NCBI GenBank assembly: GCA_021234155.1
Contig: JAJEKV010000087.1
Location: 310,001-374,000, forward strand
Source: Isoetes taiwanensis
Lineage: Eukaryota; Streptophyta; Lycopodiopsida; Isoetales; Isoetaceae
Length of the DNA: 64,000 bases
Reading direction: 5' to 3'
The translations under genes and the position numbers were made by a program. The notes under the pieces were generated by a model. That model worked only from the letters and a program-made list of their open reading frames with translations, was not told where the DNA came from and did no database searches. Shown piece by piece: positions 53,053 to 64,000 of the stretch. The number at the start of each line of letters is the position of its first letter. The first letter of the stretch is position 1.

Positions 53053-55909
53053 TAAAATGCATGTTTAGCTCAATGTGCTTGGTTCTATCATGATATACCG
53101 GATTCTTAACTATTGCTATACAACTCTGACTGTCAGTCCAGATTTTTGTAGGTCCTTATTGGGTACATCCTAATTCATTCAATAATCTTGTCAACCACAC
53201 TAATTCTTTGGCAACTAGAGAGGATGCAGCGTATTCTGCTTCAGCTGAACTCATTGCCACTGCTGCTTGCTTTTTGCGTCTCTAAGTTATCACACCTCCT
53301 CCTAAGTATATTGCATAACCAGAAGTTGATTTTCTAGTGTACAGATCTCCTCCCCAATCTACATCACTATAACACATCAGAGTTAGATTTTCTGAGTCAA
53401 AGCATATTCCATGAGTTTGAGTCCCCTTTAGATATTTAAGAACTCGTTTAGCTGCCTCCCAATGTTCTTTAGTAGCATCATGATTTCTCCTGCTCAAAAT
53501 GTTGACTGCATAGGCTATGTCAGGGCGAGTACTGTTTGCCAGAAATAATAGGCACCCCACCAAGGCTCTGTAAGGTACATTTTGCATTTCAATAACCTCA
53601 TCATTTGTAACATCATGTACTTCTGTCAGTCTATGTCCAGCTACTATAGGAATCTTTGATGGTTTGGCTTCAGTTAGCTTGAACCTTTTCAGCATACTTT
53701 CTACATGTGTACTTTGATGCAACTTTAACCATTTCAACTTTCTGTTTCTAACAACCTCAATCCCAAGAAACTTCTTGAGTTCACCTAGGTCTGACATTTG
53801 AAACCTAGATTTTAAAATACCTTTGCATATGTTCAGAATTTTCAAAGAGCTTGCAACCATAATATAATCATCTACATAGAGTGCAATAATGCAATATTCT
53901 CCATTTTGCTCAAATCTATAAAGATTCCCATCATTTTGCAATTTTTCAAAGCCCTGTTCTTGTAAAAAATAATTTATACATAAATAACATTCTCTTGGTG
54001 ACTGCTTCAATCCATATACAGCCCTGTTTAGCTTCCAGACCATATCCTTACCATGTGAATATCCTGGAGCCTGTTTCATATAAGCCTCCTCCTCCAGAGT
54101 AGCATTTAAAAATGCAGTTTTTACATCCATGTGGGGTAGCTCTAAATTCATAGCATTAGCCATAGCTAGCAAAACTTTAATGCTTGTAAGTTTGACTATA
54201 GGAAAGTAGATTTCATCATAATCTCTTCCTTTTTTTCGTGTGTATCCTTGAGCAACCAATCTTGCTTTAAACTTCTTACTTCCATCAGGGTTTAATTTAA
54301 CTTTATACAACCATTTACTTCCAGTTTACCATCAGCCTTAATTAGCTCATATGTTTTGGTCTCTTCAAAAGATTTAAGCTCATCATTCATGGTAGCTATC
54401 CACTTATCCTTGTCATGACTTTGTTGAGCTTCCTCAAAACTTTGAGGAATAATTTCATCCTCCAGAATAGCCATAATTTGTTCTTGCTCAAAGGTGACAC
54501 CTCTTCTACTTCTCCCTAATTCATTTCTGTCATACAGTTTTCCTTCTTCTAACTTTGCTTCCTCTACTAATCTTTCTGCCTGAGTCTTTCTTTTTTTCTT
54601 CTCTATATGATGACCAGCTAATCCTTGTTGTTCTTGTTCCTCAGCTTGCATCTTGATCATTTCTGGAACCTCAGTTTCTGCTGACCTTGAGTTAAGATTT
54701 TCTTCTTCATTATCATCTGCATCATCTATTTCAAACTTAGGTTGCATCTCTGGTTTTGTTATGACTGTTTTGACTCCCTTTTTATACCTGTCCTTGTATA
54801 GTATGCCCTCATTGAACAAAACATCTCTGCTGATTATGACAGATTTAGTTTCAGGAACATATACTCTATATCCTTTGGATTGCTCATCATACCCTACAAG
54901 AAATCCTTCTTCAGCCTTGTTATCTAGCTTCTTCCTTAACTCAGCTGGTACATGAGCATACATCAAGCAACCAAAGGCTTTTAGTTTTTCATAGTTTATC
55001 CTTTTATTTGGACTTCATAGAGCATCTAGAATATTACCCTTTAGACTAGCTGATGGCAACATATTTTGTATTAAAACTGCAGTTTGTAATGCTTCTTCCG
55101 AAAATTTATTAGGCAGCCCACTTCCCTTTATCATGGCTCTAACTGCATCCATTATAGTTCTATTCTTTCTCTCAGAGACCCCGTTCTACTAAGGAGAATA
55201 TCTGCAGGTTAACTGCCTTTTAATTTTATGGGCTATACAAAAATATGGTATTCACCTCCTCTATCAGACCTAATTCATTTCAGTTTGAGACTGGTTTCTC
55301 TTTCCATCTCTGCCACATATTGTTTAAATGCACTCAATGCTTGAGATTTCCTTGCTAAACAGTATGTCTTGCACTTCCTGCTATAGTCATCTGTGAATGT
55401 TATAAAGTACCTTTTATTGGTTCTACTTTGCACATTTAAGGGACCACATAAGTCAGAATGCACCAACTCTAGAACTTGCTGTGCTCTAGACTTACTTTTA
55501 GGAAATGGCAGCCTGTTTAATTTTCCCAAAGCACATCCTTCACAAATAACTTCATTTGTCTTGTTGTCATGATAGTTTATGTGGCCTTGCTTCAATAAAT
55601 ATTTTAAATTTTTGTAATTTGTATGTGCCAGTCTTCTGTGCCATAGATCAACACTGTCTTCTTGTATTGCATTTATACTATGATGCATCACATTGTCCAT
55701 TTCAAATAGATTTCCAACCCTAAAAACTTTAATTCATCATCCAGGTACACATTACATTTGTCTCCTTCAAATACTACTCGATAACCCAAATCACATAACT
55801 GACTGACAGAGATTAAATTTTTTATTATTGCTGGTATACACATAACGTCTTCTATGTTCACAACATTTCCCTTGAGATCTTCTAGCTGTAATAGACCCCT
55901 TCCTTTCAC
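53053..55909 (-). pseudogene. Copia-B copy 3 protease end, integrase, RT and RNase H
   Basis: RT and RNase H are open for 342 codons (53282-54310), the longest of the copies. They include RLVAQGYTRKKGRDYDE, MDVKTAFLNATLEEEAYMKQ, LYVDDYIMVA and SDVDWGGDLYTRKSTSG. Integrase frames are 55275-55700 and 54292-54966, with the shared TGA codons at 55275-55277 and 55015-55017. A private stop lies where GGTTATCACACC follows TCTAA (53282). The C-terminal RNase H end lies beyond the Helitron at 49869-50029. Confidence 0.9.
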
Positions 55910-55929
55910 CTCTTGAAGAGCTCCATTCC

Positions 55930-57065
55930 CTATTTTCTAGAGCTTGTAGTTGATATATTTTTCAGAAACTCAGTAGACTGTACTACTGATCTTTCAGCTC
56001 CACTATCAACTATCAAGTGATCAGATTTATTAGTAGCAATACTTTCATTCACAACAGCAAATTCAGTATTTACCTCATCTTCGTCTTCCTCCTCGGTAAC
56101 TCCTTTGGAATTAACCTCCTTTTCTTGAGCAACATATGCTTTTTCACACCCTCGACCTCTCCCTCTTCCAAATCTGCCTCTACTTGGCTCTCCTCTTCCT
56201 CTAGATTTTCTAAAGTTCTTAGGTGTAGGACACTTTGATGCTACATGCCCTCTCCCTCCACATGTATAGCAATTAAACTCTCTCTTAAGCCTAGGGCATT
56301 CATTTTTATAATGCCCTAGCTCATGACAGTTATAGCACACAACTTTTTCCTTCTTTTTGACAAGCAAGACTTCTGGAGTTTCCTCATTCTGACTTTGCCT
56401 TAAGATCTTTTTTTGTTCCCATTCAGTTCTTAAGGTAGTTTCAGCTTCTTCCCTAGATTTACATGAGTTTCTTATGAATAAGGCTAAGGTCTCATTGTCA
56501 CCTATAGCTCTAGATATTTGCAAGACCTAACTTCTTTCAGAAATTACAACTCCAGCACCATCCAAATCAACAATTAAGTTGTCAAATTTATTGAAGAATT
56601 CTTCCACATCTTCATCCTCTCTTAATTTCAAACCTCTTAATTCATTTTCAAGTAAGTCTATTTGTGAGAAAGTTTTTTCCTCATAATGTTTCAATAGAAA
56701 CTTCCACATTTCTCTAGGCCCAAGAGATCTAAGCTTAAGACGAATAGATGGACTTACCTTGCATGATATGATCCCTTGAGCTTCTTTGGCCTTGACTTGC
56801 AAATATTTTCCTCCACTAGAGCCACTAACTCCTCCTCCTGTCACACCTGGCTGTGGATTGAGCCATCAGGTACCCTGCAGACCTGAGAGTCTGATTTGTT
56901 TAGAATCCTTGCTTCAGCACTAATAGTCCCACTTGGATCTACCAGATCCTAGAGGTCTTCCACCTCTAGTACGTATTTAATGGCGTCCTTCCAAACCTGG
57001 AATCGTGGACCGCCCTTGTACACATCAATAGTGTTCAACAAACTTGCTGCAAATCTACTAGACAT
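55930..57065 (-). pseudogene. Copia-B copy 3 gag and protease
   Basis: Starts at the ATG ending 57065, with the shared TAG at 56949-56951, then frames 56527-56844 and 55930-56523 with a private stop between them (56524-56526). Both zinc knuckles and the protease DSGAERS are readable. Confidence 0.88.
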
Positions 57066-58639
57066 ACTGTAGCTCTGATACCAATGATGGTTATTTAACG
57101 ACACTTGATAGAAAAACTAGATGTCTAGTAAGATTTTCCAACACCTATTTCAACAATCATTCAAATACAAAATATTGATCTAGTGAAAAGCCAAGATATG
57201 GTCACTAATTTTCACATAGATCATTTGCACTTCCAAATTATGAGCACTTCAATTTTTTGCTCACAAGTCAAGTGTCTTGATGTATTCCAGCCTTTTACAA
57301 TTCAAATTTGTCATTCAACCATTGAATATAAGATAGCCAAAACACTGTTCATCGGATATTGACCCGATCACTGTAGCAGGGTTGACCCCAGAAACGAACT
57401 GCTTGAATCGGCTTATACTGGCTTCATTGAACACATCCGTCGTCCCAAAGGCCCCGGATATCTTCTATTTTATGTGGCTTAAACAACTCCGACGGTTATG
57501 GGATTGGATTAACTTGCCAATCTTGTTCAAAACTTTCGTTTGAAATATCCCACAGGATAAGTGAAGAAATCGAGCCTTCGTAACCATTGCCTTCATTACA
57601 ATTAAAATAATTTCTCTTTTGACCCCAAAGGTTTCAATGATTTTTCAATGACTAACAATTATCAATACTTCATGTTTCCAACATGTTCTTCATTGGTTGC
57701 ATCACTCTTAATATTAAACCACTTGAGTAGCAAAACCATCCACAGACAGAGCCAGGGTCTCCCTACCGAGGTTCATAGTCAGTCACCGCAGGAGGATGGG
57801 GAGATGGCAAAGAAGCGCCAGGCTCGCAAGAGTCGTGCTCCCCGACTTCCTGGGGGAGAACGCGGCCCGCACCGCTATCCCGGCCGGCCTCCACGCCGGC
57901 CCACGCCCCAAGGCCGCCCGCTCTCCAGCCACTCCACGCCATCCCAGCCACACTCCAGTCACTCCACGCCATCCCAGCCCACCACCACCACCCCCCCCGC
58001 CAAAGACCCGGCCCGGGCCCACCTTGGACCCGCCCGCGGTAACTCGGGAGCGCAGCGGAGAGGCCACAAACCGGTAGTTCGAGGCATGCCGTAACGCCAG
58101 GAGAGAGTCGCCCACAACATCCGAACACACATTCTCGACGGATGACATTCCCGGCGATTCACATTTCTCGCGGCCCGGCATGGGGCTCGGCGCCCGGGCG
58201 TGACGCATTGTCATATTCACGGTTGCGGATGCAGTGCGTGATGCCATATTGCGGGGGCGGATGTTGAAGGGACATCCACATGCGTGGACGGGACCTCACA
58301 CCGTGCAGCGGGAGCCGCCGAGGCGGGAGCTTGGCAGGGGTCGGGAGGCATTTGCCAGCGAGTGCCGCGGGATTGGTTGGCGGGGATGCACATTTTCCGG
58401 AGCGACACACTTCTGCTGCGGACCATGAGCCTAACCCCGGCACCGCAGCGGCCACATACTTCTTCTACCACGGCCCCCTTCTCCTGCTCCTCCTCCGCTC
58501 CCTCGCGGCCCACGCCCTCTCGACCACATCTTTGCCTCCGCTCCATCTACTTCTCACTCGGCCTCTGCTTCCCGTCCTCCCCCCATGACTCGGTGCGCGC
58601 ATACCATCCCTGGCCTGACAAATAGGAATTGTGCCTCCG

Positions 58640-59962
58640 GGTGGTCTCATGGAATTGTCGAGGCTTCCCTTGGCAGAAGGGGCGACAGTCTGAACTCCGT
58701 GGCAGCCGGTATGGATCTCATCTTCCTCATGGAGACATGGGAGCATCTTTGGGCACGAGGGCTACGATTTGCGGGTAACCAACATTTCTCGGTCTTCAAT
58801 ACACATGCACAGACGGGCGGGGTCATGGTGGAGTGGCTTGCTACTCTACGGACAACCTTGGCACATTTGGTTACCCTCCGGAGAAGACGCAGACAGACAA
58901 CACTGGGTACTTTTGGGTTCGTGTGCATAATACCGATGGCAACCCTCTTTTTACGGCGCTTTGTTATTTCCCTCACGCAGACAGCACCTTCTATCGCAGC
59001 CACCCCGATGCGGATAGGATGGACCCGTATGTCGATCTATATGATGACATACAGCAGCATCAGCAGTTGGGTAGGGTCGTCCTTCTTGGAGATTTCAATG
59101 CACGGACAGGAGTAGAGCAGCCCATGCGACTTGACCCCCTCGCTGACGATGTCCTGCAGCTACGCCCCGCAGAAGTAGCCTGGCCACGCGGGTCGGATGA
59201 CAGCCAGGTCACTCGCTTTGGCGCACGATTGCTCTCGCTATGTGGCATTTTGACTTGATAATTTGCAATATTAATGGCCTTTCACAAGCGGGCCCGATTC
59301 TCGCAAGTGCACATGCGCATGTGACAATGGGGGGAGGGTCTAGTGTGGTGGACTATGTGCTTGTAGTTGCTAAAGATATGCATCTCATCGGGCCGCTTCC
59401 GGTGGGCATCACTAATGCGGTCGGGATGAGGATGTCGACTCGAGATCACCTCCCACTTTATTTGACCTGGTTTGGCGAGCCGAGAACCTCCACTATGCCA
59501 CCCCGCCCTCGGTTGAGACTCTCGATTATGAGCAGGCAGAGGACTACGCCGAGATGCTCATGGACGCCCTCCCGCAATTCGCACCTCCACACTAGAGCAA
59601 AGCAGATGGGGCACCGACTTCGCTATTACGGGATGTACGGACAGTGCTTTGGCATACCCGCCGCCGCCGTGGTCAAGAACATTCCCGCCAGAACCGATGG
59701 TTTGATGCGGATCGTAAAGAACGCAAGCGGCAGCTCCGCCACATCCCCGGATCCAGGTACCCGCTTGCAAAGCCACCACACGCATCGCCTATCCGGGCGA
59801 CACAAAGGCGCTGGTACCTTGCCAAGCATCGTGGGGAGATGTTCTACTTGCCGACACTCATCCTCGAACCTTTTGGCGCTAGAGTGCTTCAAGGCCAGCC
59901 CGATTTTACTGGGGACATCACACCCGCAAAGGGGAATGGGAGCGGTATTTGCAGCTCTATGA
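58640..59962 (+). pseudogene. LINE-G copy C APE endonuclease region
   Basis: Broken frames read VVSWNCRGFPWQKG, then (58833-59258) YFWVRVHNTDGNPLFTALCY and VVLLGDFNARTGVEQP. A following frame (59240-59962) has DYVLVVAKDMHLI and MSTRDHLPLYLTW (the SDH motif position). Motifs are those of LINE endonucleases. At least three frame changes are present. Confidence 0.82.
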
Positions 59963-60009
59963 CCCGCCAGGGGACGCCAGACGCCCATACCCCCACGTGA
60001 TGGCCCCCA

Positions 60010-61389
60010 TTGGTTCTCGTGGACGAGGATGTTGAGGAGGGCCTGCAACGGCTAGCTAATGGAAAGGCGGTGACCTCATGGTATGCGTGCCGAAGTTACT
60101 CAAGTGGGGGTGGCGCGCGGCCTTGTCGGGTCCTCACTACCCTGCTCAACGTAGCATTGCAGAGGGTTTCCCGACAATGGACCACAAGCGGGGTTGTTCC
60201 CATTCACAGCATGGGCGACCCACCTGTCCCGCCAATTCTGGGGACGATCATGGTCGGGATTCAAGATTTGCCAAACCGCTATCGGCATTCTCGAAAGCAG
60301 CCAGCTTGACCCCGGGCGAGAGGCGTGGATGTGCGAGCCCCTCACACAGTAAGGCTTTTCGACCCCGCCACTCAACGATTGACCATATCTTTACGCTGGG
60401 CGCATCGATTGAAGACAGCCCGGAATCATCTACCGGACTTGTATTGCCGCTTTGTGGACTTCGCTTAAAGGCTTTGATACGGTCCCCTGTGGGAAAAGCT
60501 GTGTGGGTTAGATCTGGCCAATCGGGGCTCCGCGCCGTGCGTAATGCCATATACAGTTGTATGAGAGTTGTTTTAAGGTGATGCGCCGGCGCCAAGCATT
60601 CACCAAGAGTATCGGGGTCCGGCAGGGGGGTTGCCCCTCTCGCCAACACTTTTTGGCCTCTACATTGATCGGGCTTAGAGCCCCGGCTTCATCGAAAGCA
60701 TGGGGGATGGCATACAGCTTTTGCACCAGGTCATCCGCCAGCTCATCTATGCGGACGATGTTGGCCTGCTGGCCCACACCCCAGAAGCTATGCAGTCTCA
60801 CCTGGATGCCCTAGACACATTTTGTCAGGCTACAGACATGCGCGTCAATTTGGCCAAGACCAGGGTGGTTCTCATATCCTCTTCACGTCACCCCATGCCT
60901 CCTGCACTCACATATCGGGGACAGCCTGTGGACGTCACGCCCACCTACAAGTACCTAGGGGTGGAGTTCCCCTCCTCGCTCTGCTGGGAGGCGTCTATCC
61001 GCTTGCATGCGGGTGACAGCAGGCTGGAAAGCGCTTTATGCCATGCGGAACAAATAGTCACCGAGCAGAGCTATATGATTGGGGCCATCGGTCACATCTG
61101 TTCGCACCGGGTCGAGCCTGGCCCTTCAGACGGGTCGTCGATGTTTGGGGTCCCTATTGCCTCTTTGGCGAACTGGAATGACTTGGAGCAGGTGCGTAAG
61201 GCATTTTGGCACGGGCACTTGGGTGAAACCTTCAGTCCCCTATCGATTCTCGCAGAAATCGAATTCGATTTGCCGCCAATGGCAGCCCTTGATAGACACA
61301 TCGCCTATTTTCGTAAAGTGGTTACTATGGGTGATGCTCGGCCCCGCGACCGGGCTTACACTGTGGCCATGAGTCCGCAGCAGCCTTAG
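60010..61389 (+). pseudogene. LINE-G copy C reverse transcriptase
   Basis: The start (60010-60309) has GLQRLANGKA. An adjacent frame has STIDHIFTLGA and a GVRQGGCPS block (the QGCPLSP motif with damage). The main frame (60700-61389) has the catalytic IYADDVGLLAHTPEAMQSHL and YKYLGVEFPSSLCW. Indels split the domain at least three times. Confidence 0.88.
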
Positions 61390-61585
61390 GGCCTGCTGGA
61401 GGGGTAAGAGAGATCGCTGGTTCGCCAGATGGAACGCGGCAGGAGCCTGGATGCGCATACCGGGCGCAATGTCGATCGGACAGCCTGGCGGGGAGTACCT
61501 AGATGCTTGTTTCCTTGGCAAGCTCGGGACCCCATTGCTCTAGAGCAGGTCAAAATGGCCCATTACAAGGAGCACATCAACCCCC

Positions 61586-61948
61586 GTGTTAGCCCGGGCC
61601 CACGGCCTCTACTTTGCGTTCCCGGTGCCGAAAAAGCGCCAGACTCATTGCCTCCATTCGCGAGGTGCCCACCATCTTCGTGATCGAGGCGGGCAGGTGG
61701 ATTGGGGAGCCCCGCCAGACAGCTCTGCCGGTCTTTGCCAAGCGGGTGCCATTGAGGATGAGTCTCACACTTTCCAGAGTTGCCCGGCGTTGGTCCGATC
61801 CGCCGGATCGCCCCTTAGTAATGCGGCCGGACGTGCCCTTGCATTTGCCGATGAACACACCGCCAAGACGCGCCACGGGGTCATACATCCAGAGGTACTT
61901 GGACTGCAAGGAGGTCACCTTTGCCCCGCCCGTTTGTCCCGTGACTAG
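61586..61948 (+). pseudogene. LINE-G copy C ORF2 C-terminus
   Basis: Contains LCQAGAIEDESHTFQSCP, the Cys-His block at the same place as in copies A and B. The 3' UTR follows from about 61950. Confidence 0.65.
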
Positions 61949-62333
61949 GCACTCACGGGTGGTGCATGATCAGATATATTGGGATGTTTCGCATTTTATA
62001 TGATTAGCACAGCTTTGTCGCCAGGCTGATTGTTTGCCATGGTTTTTCCCTCGAAAACCCTTCGGGGCGGGGGTTTTTTAATCCGGGCAGTAATCCGCTT
62101 GCTGCGTTTTTGTATTGGGTCCCATAGACCGATTGGTCTCCGTGGACGATAAAAGTACCTTCCTTCCTTCCTTCACCTTGGCTTAGATTATTGAGAACAT
62201 AGATTAACCTACTGCCACTGCTTCTCATAGGTTGTCCTTGCAGTCTTATTAGCTGGCTTAAGTTCTTGTACACTTGCTCAGCAATTTATAAGATTGGGTC
62301 ACATGACATGACTTATATGCTGATAATCCTTCA

Positions 62334-62410
62334 AGCGATGTGAAGATAAAAAATGAGGCATTCAATGTCCTATGTGATCATGTTAGATTATACAACAGAG
62401 AAGTGTTGAA
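62334..62410 (+). pseudogene. Merlin copy 3, C-terminal part
   Basis: Second AGCGA followed by the CEDKNEAFNVLCDHV-coding stretch with one extra A. The spacer to 62650 lacks about 19 bp present in the other units near 62420. Confidence 0.72.
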
Positions 62411-62651
62411 TGTTCCTGAGGACTAAAATACAATTATTTCTCAGTTTTTGAGTGTCTGATCATGGTTTTCAGTGTCTTTCTTTGGTTCAGTGTGTCATTC
62501 TTTTATATTTCTGTTTCTGGTTTACTTTGTACTGCTTCATTGATAAAGAACTCTGAAAAGTTTCGTTGACAAGAAACAATAGCAGGAACAAAAAAAATCA
62601 CGAACGTCGGCCTCTCACGATGCCAAAATCTGGCTTGTGTGGCATATTTGT

Positions 62652-63452
62652 CCAAATATCACTACCATGCAGCAATTGCTTGCAAGAACTGCTAGCAAAG
62701 ATGAAACTGTTGCATTATGCACCCATTTTAGCATGTTGCCTGACCAAATAGAGTGTGAAAAGTGTGAAAAAACAATGAAGCTAAGAGAGATAATAGGGGA
62801 ACGAAGGATGGAATGAAATGGAAGTGCAAAGGGAAAAGATACAATTTTCAATGTTCGCTTCGTAGAGGTACCTGGTTTTCTAGATCACATCTTACATTAG
62901 ATAGTTGGGCAATGAGTATGCTCCAAGAATTCACTATGAATGAAATGCGGAATTGCAAAAGAGGCCATTGTCAATTGGTATAATTTTTGTCAAGATATTT
63001 GCAGCATCTCCATTCAGAAACATAGTGAGGTCATAGGTGGTCCAAGAAAGATTGTGGACATCCATGAGAGTAAATTTGGTAAGAGAAAATACAATAAGGA
63101 AAGAAGAGTAGAAGGATAGCGGGTTTTTGGTGGCATAGAATGGGATTCTGACAAGATGTTTATGGTGCATGTTCTAGATAGGACAAAAGATACTTTGGCG
63201 GATATAATTTTTTATTATATTGTTCCATGTAGTATTATTTACAACGATTGTTGGGCCGGATATGAGTCAGAATGGTTATCGCAATTAGAATATGAACATT
63301 ACAATGTTTAATCACTCCCAGTACTTTAAAGATCCAGTTATAGGAGTGCCTACTAACATAATAGAATCAACTTGGGGAGCAGTTAAGAGATCCAGGATAC
63401 TGTTAAGGGCTTCTATGCATCATATTTTTTCGAGTACATGTGGAGAAAGTGA
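62652..63452 (+). pseudogene. Merlin transposase copy 4, N-terminal part
   Basis: Shares TAG (63117-63119) and IHES with the others and the extra A near 62945 with copy 3. It has a private deletion of about 18 bp after TTACATTAGATA and an extra T after ACAATG (near 63308). Its target copy reads AGTGA, one C-to-T change from AGCGA. Confidence 0.87.
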
Positions 63453-64000
63453 TTGCCTTCATAACAATTAAAATAATTTCTCTTTTGACCCCAAAGGTTT
63501 CAATGATTTTTCAATGACTAACAATTATCAATACTTCATGTTCCCAACATGTTCTTCATTGGTTGCATCACTCTTAACATTAAACCACTTGAATAGCAAG
63601 ATCCCCTTCACCTTGGCTTAGATTATTGAGAACATAGACTAACCTACTGCCACTGCTTCTCATAGGTTGTCCTTGCAGCAATTTATAAGTTTGCTTTCAA
63701 ATATAAACCCTCACATGACATGACTTATATGTCTGATAATCCTTCACTCCTCCTTCAAATTTTATAAGTCCAGATCTCGCAACATTCATTTGCCTTCAAT
63801 TTTGTAAACTTGATCTCTGGCAAAGTGCTTTGGTAAACACATCAGCTACCTGGTCATTTGTATCAATATATTTCATGTGTATGAGCTTTTTCTCTGCTAA
63901 GTCTCGTATAAAATGCATGTTTAGCTCAATGTGCTTGGTTCTATCATGATATACCGGATTCTTAACTATTGCTATACAACTCACGATCACAAATCCAGAT
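63453..64000 (-). mobile_element. Copia-B copy 4, 3' end only
   Basis: Truncated 3' LTR at 63453-63746, purine tract, then the RNase H end (63796-63990) with YHDRTKHIELNMHFIRDL and NDQVADVFTKAL. The element runs past the window. Confidence 0.88.

Larger units (their letters stand above)
57734..62170 (+). mobile_element. LINE-G copy C
   Basis: The GC-rich LINE is inserted in the Copia-B LTR at GTAGCAA/CTTCACC. Endonuclease, RT and C-terminal Cys-His blocks match copy B. It ends with the conserved hairpin (62041-62082), GTGGACGATAAAAGTAC and a (CTTCC)n tail that merges into the target CCTTCACC. The first kilobase (57734-58620) is very GC-rich and does not give a recognisable ORF1. Instead of a target duplication, a small deletion is seen. 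Confidence 0.88.
49576..62333 (-). mobile_element. Copia-B copy 3, with two nested insertions
   Basis: Truncated 3' LTR at 49576-49868. The 5' LTR begins at 57085, is split by LINE-G copy C, and ends at 62333. AGCGA on both sides (49571-49575 and 62334-62338). A Helitron splits the RNase H end. Confidence 0.92.
57085..62333 (-). repeat. Copia-B copy 3 5' LTR, split by a LINE
   Basis: The LTR parts are 57085-57733 and 62171-62333. Together they match 38487-39302, apart from a few bases (GATCC) lost at the LINE junction. Confidence 0.85.
48754..62650 (+). repeat. Composite tandem unit 3
   Basis: Same layout, 13897 bp. Without the Helitron (3023 bp) and LINE-G copy C (about 4437 bp) it is about 6437 bp, which equals unit 1 without its Helitron. 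Confidence 0.88.
62651..64000 (+). repeat. Composite tandem unit 4, cut by the window end
   Basis: Starts with the same junction phrase as units 2 and 3 and continues through Merlin into Copia-B. The array therefore has at least four units. Confidence 0.88.

Noticed and set aside
57763-58588. Several long overlapping frames on both strands
   Set aside because: The region is very GC-rich, so stops are rare in all frames. None has a family signature. It is the 5' part of LINE-G copy C.

Overview
The window is eukaryotic, almost certainly nuclear DNA of a land plant. Two Copia families carry a primer-binding site matching the 3' end of initiator tRNA-Met. There is a plant-type L1 LINE with a DUF4283-like ORF1, a MuDR-like transposase with a SWIM zinc finger, and Helitrons with plant-type ends. 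I see no intact conventional host gene, no tRNA or rRNA and no CRISPR array. A large repeat-rich genome such as that of a fern, lycophyte, bryophyte or gymnosperm would fit, but the sequence does not settle which.

Left part (1-14 kb). A complete but frameshifted Copia element (Copia-A, minus strand, 45-4884) has 185-bp LTRs that I read as identical. It is followed by a broken MULE transposase locus (5133-9245) between two direct copies of a palindromic repeat, then a degenerate minus-strand gene resembling DUF7869-type transposon proteins (10246-12898).

Middle part (13-30 kb). Nine copies of a 16-bp imperfect palindrome (pattern RATCGC-N4-GCGATY with variants) lie between 13041 and 23850. 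They sit upstream of the DUF7869-like gene, and upstream of, inside an apparent intron of, and downstream of a second broken gene (20213-23551). That second gene looks like a ParB-like domain fused to a beta-class DNA amino-methyltransferase, which is unexpected in a plant. Two GC-rich LINEs of one family (14255-14868, 14958-19951) are inserted between the two genes. An L1-type LINE carrying a 560-bp AT-rich insertion follows (24008-29855).

Right part (30.5-64 kb). This is a tandem array of at least four copies of one composite unit of about 6.4 kb. Each unit is a dead Merlin (IS1016/ISXO2-like) transposase gene whose 3' end was interrupted by a minus-strand Copia element (Copia-B), flanked by the duplicated target AGCGA. 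All copies share the same stop codons and the same truncated 3' LTR, so they arose by duplication of DNA and not by separate retrotransposition. Each unit later received private insertions. Unit 1 has a Helitron (31935-34582). Unit 2 has a head-to-tail pair of Helentron-like elements (43629-46403). Unit 3 has a Helitron (50030-53052) and a GC-rich LINE (57734-62170). Unit 4 runs off the window.

Nearly every coding region is broken by frameshifts or stops. Some breaks lie in homopolymers, so assembly error could contribute, but the stops shared between units are real ancestral lesions.
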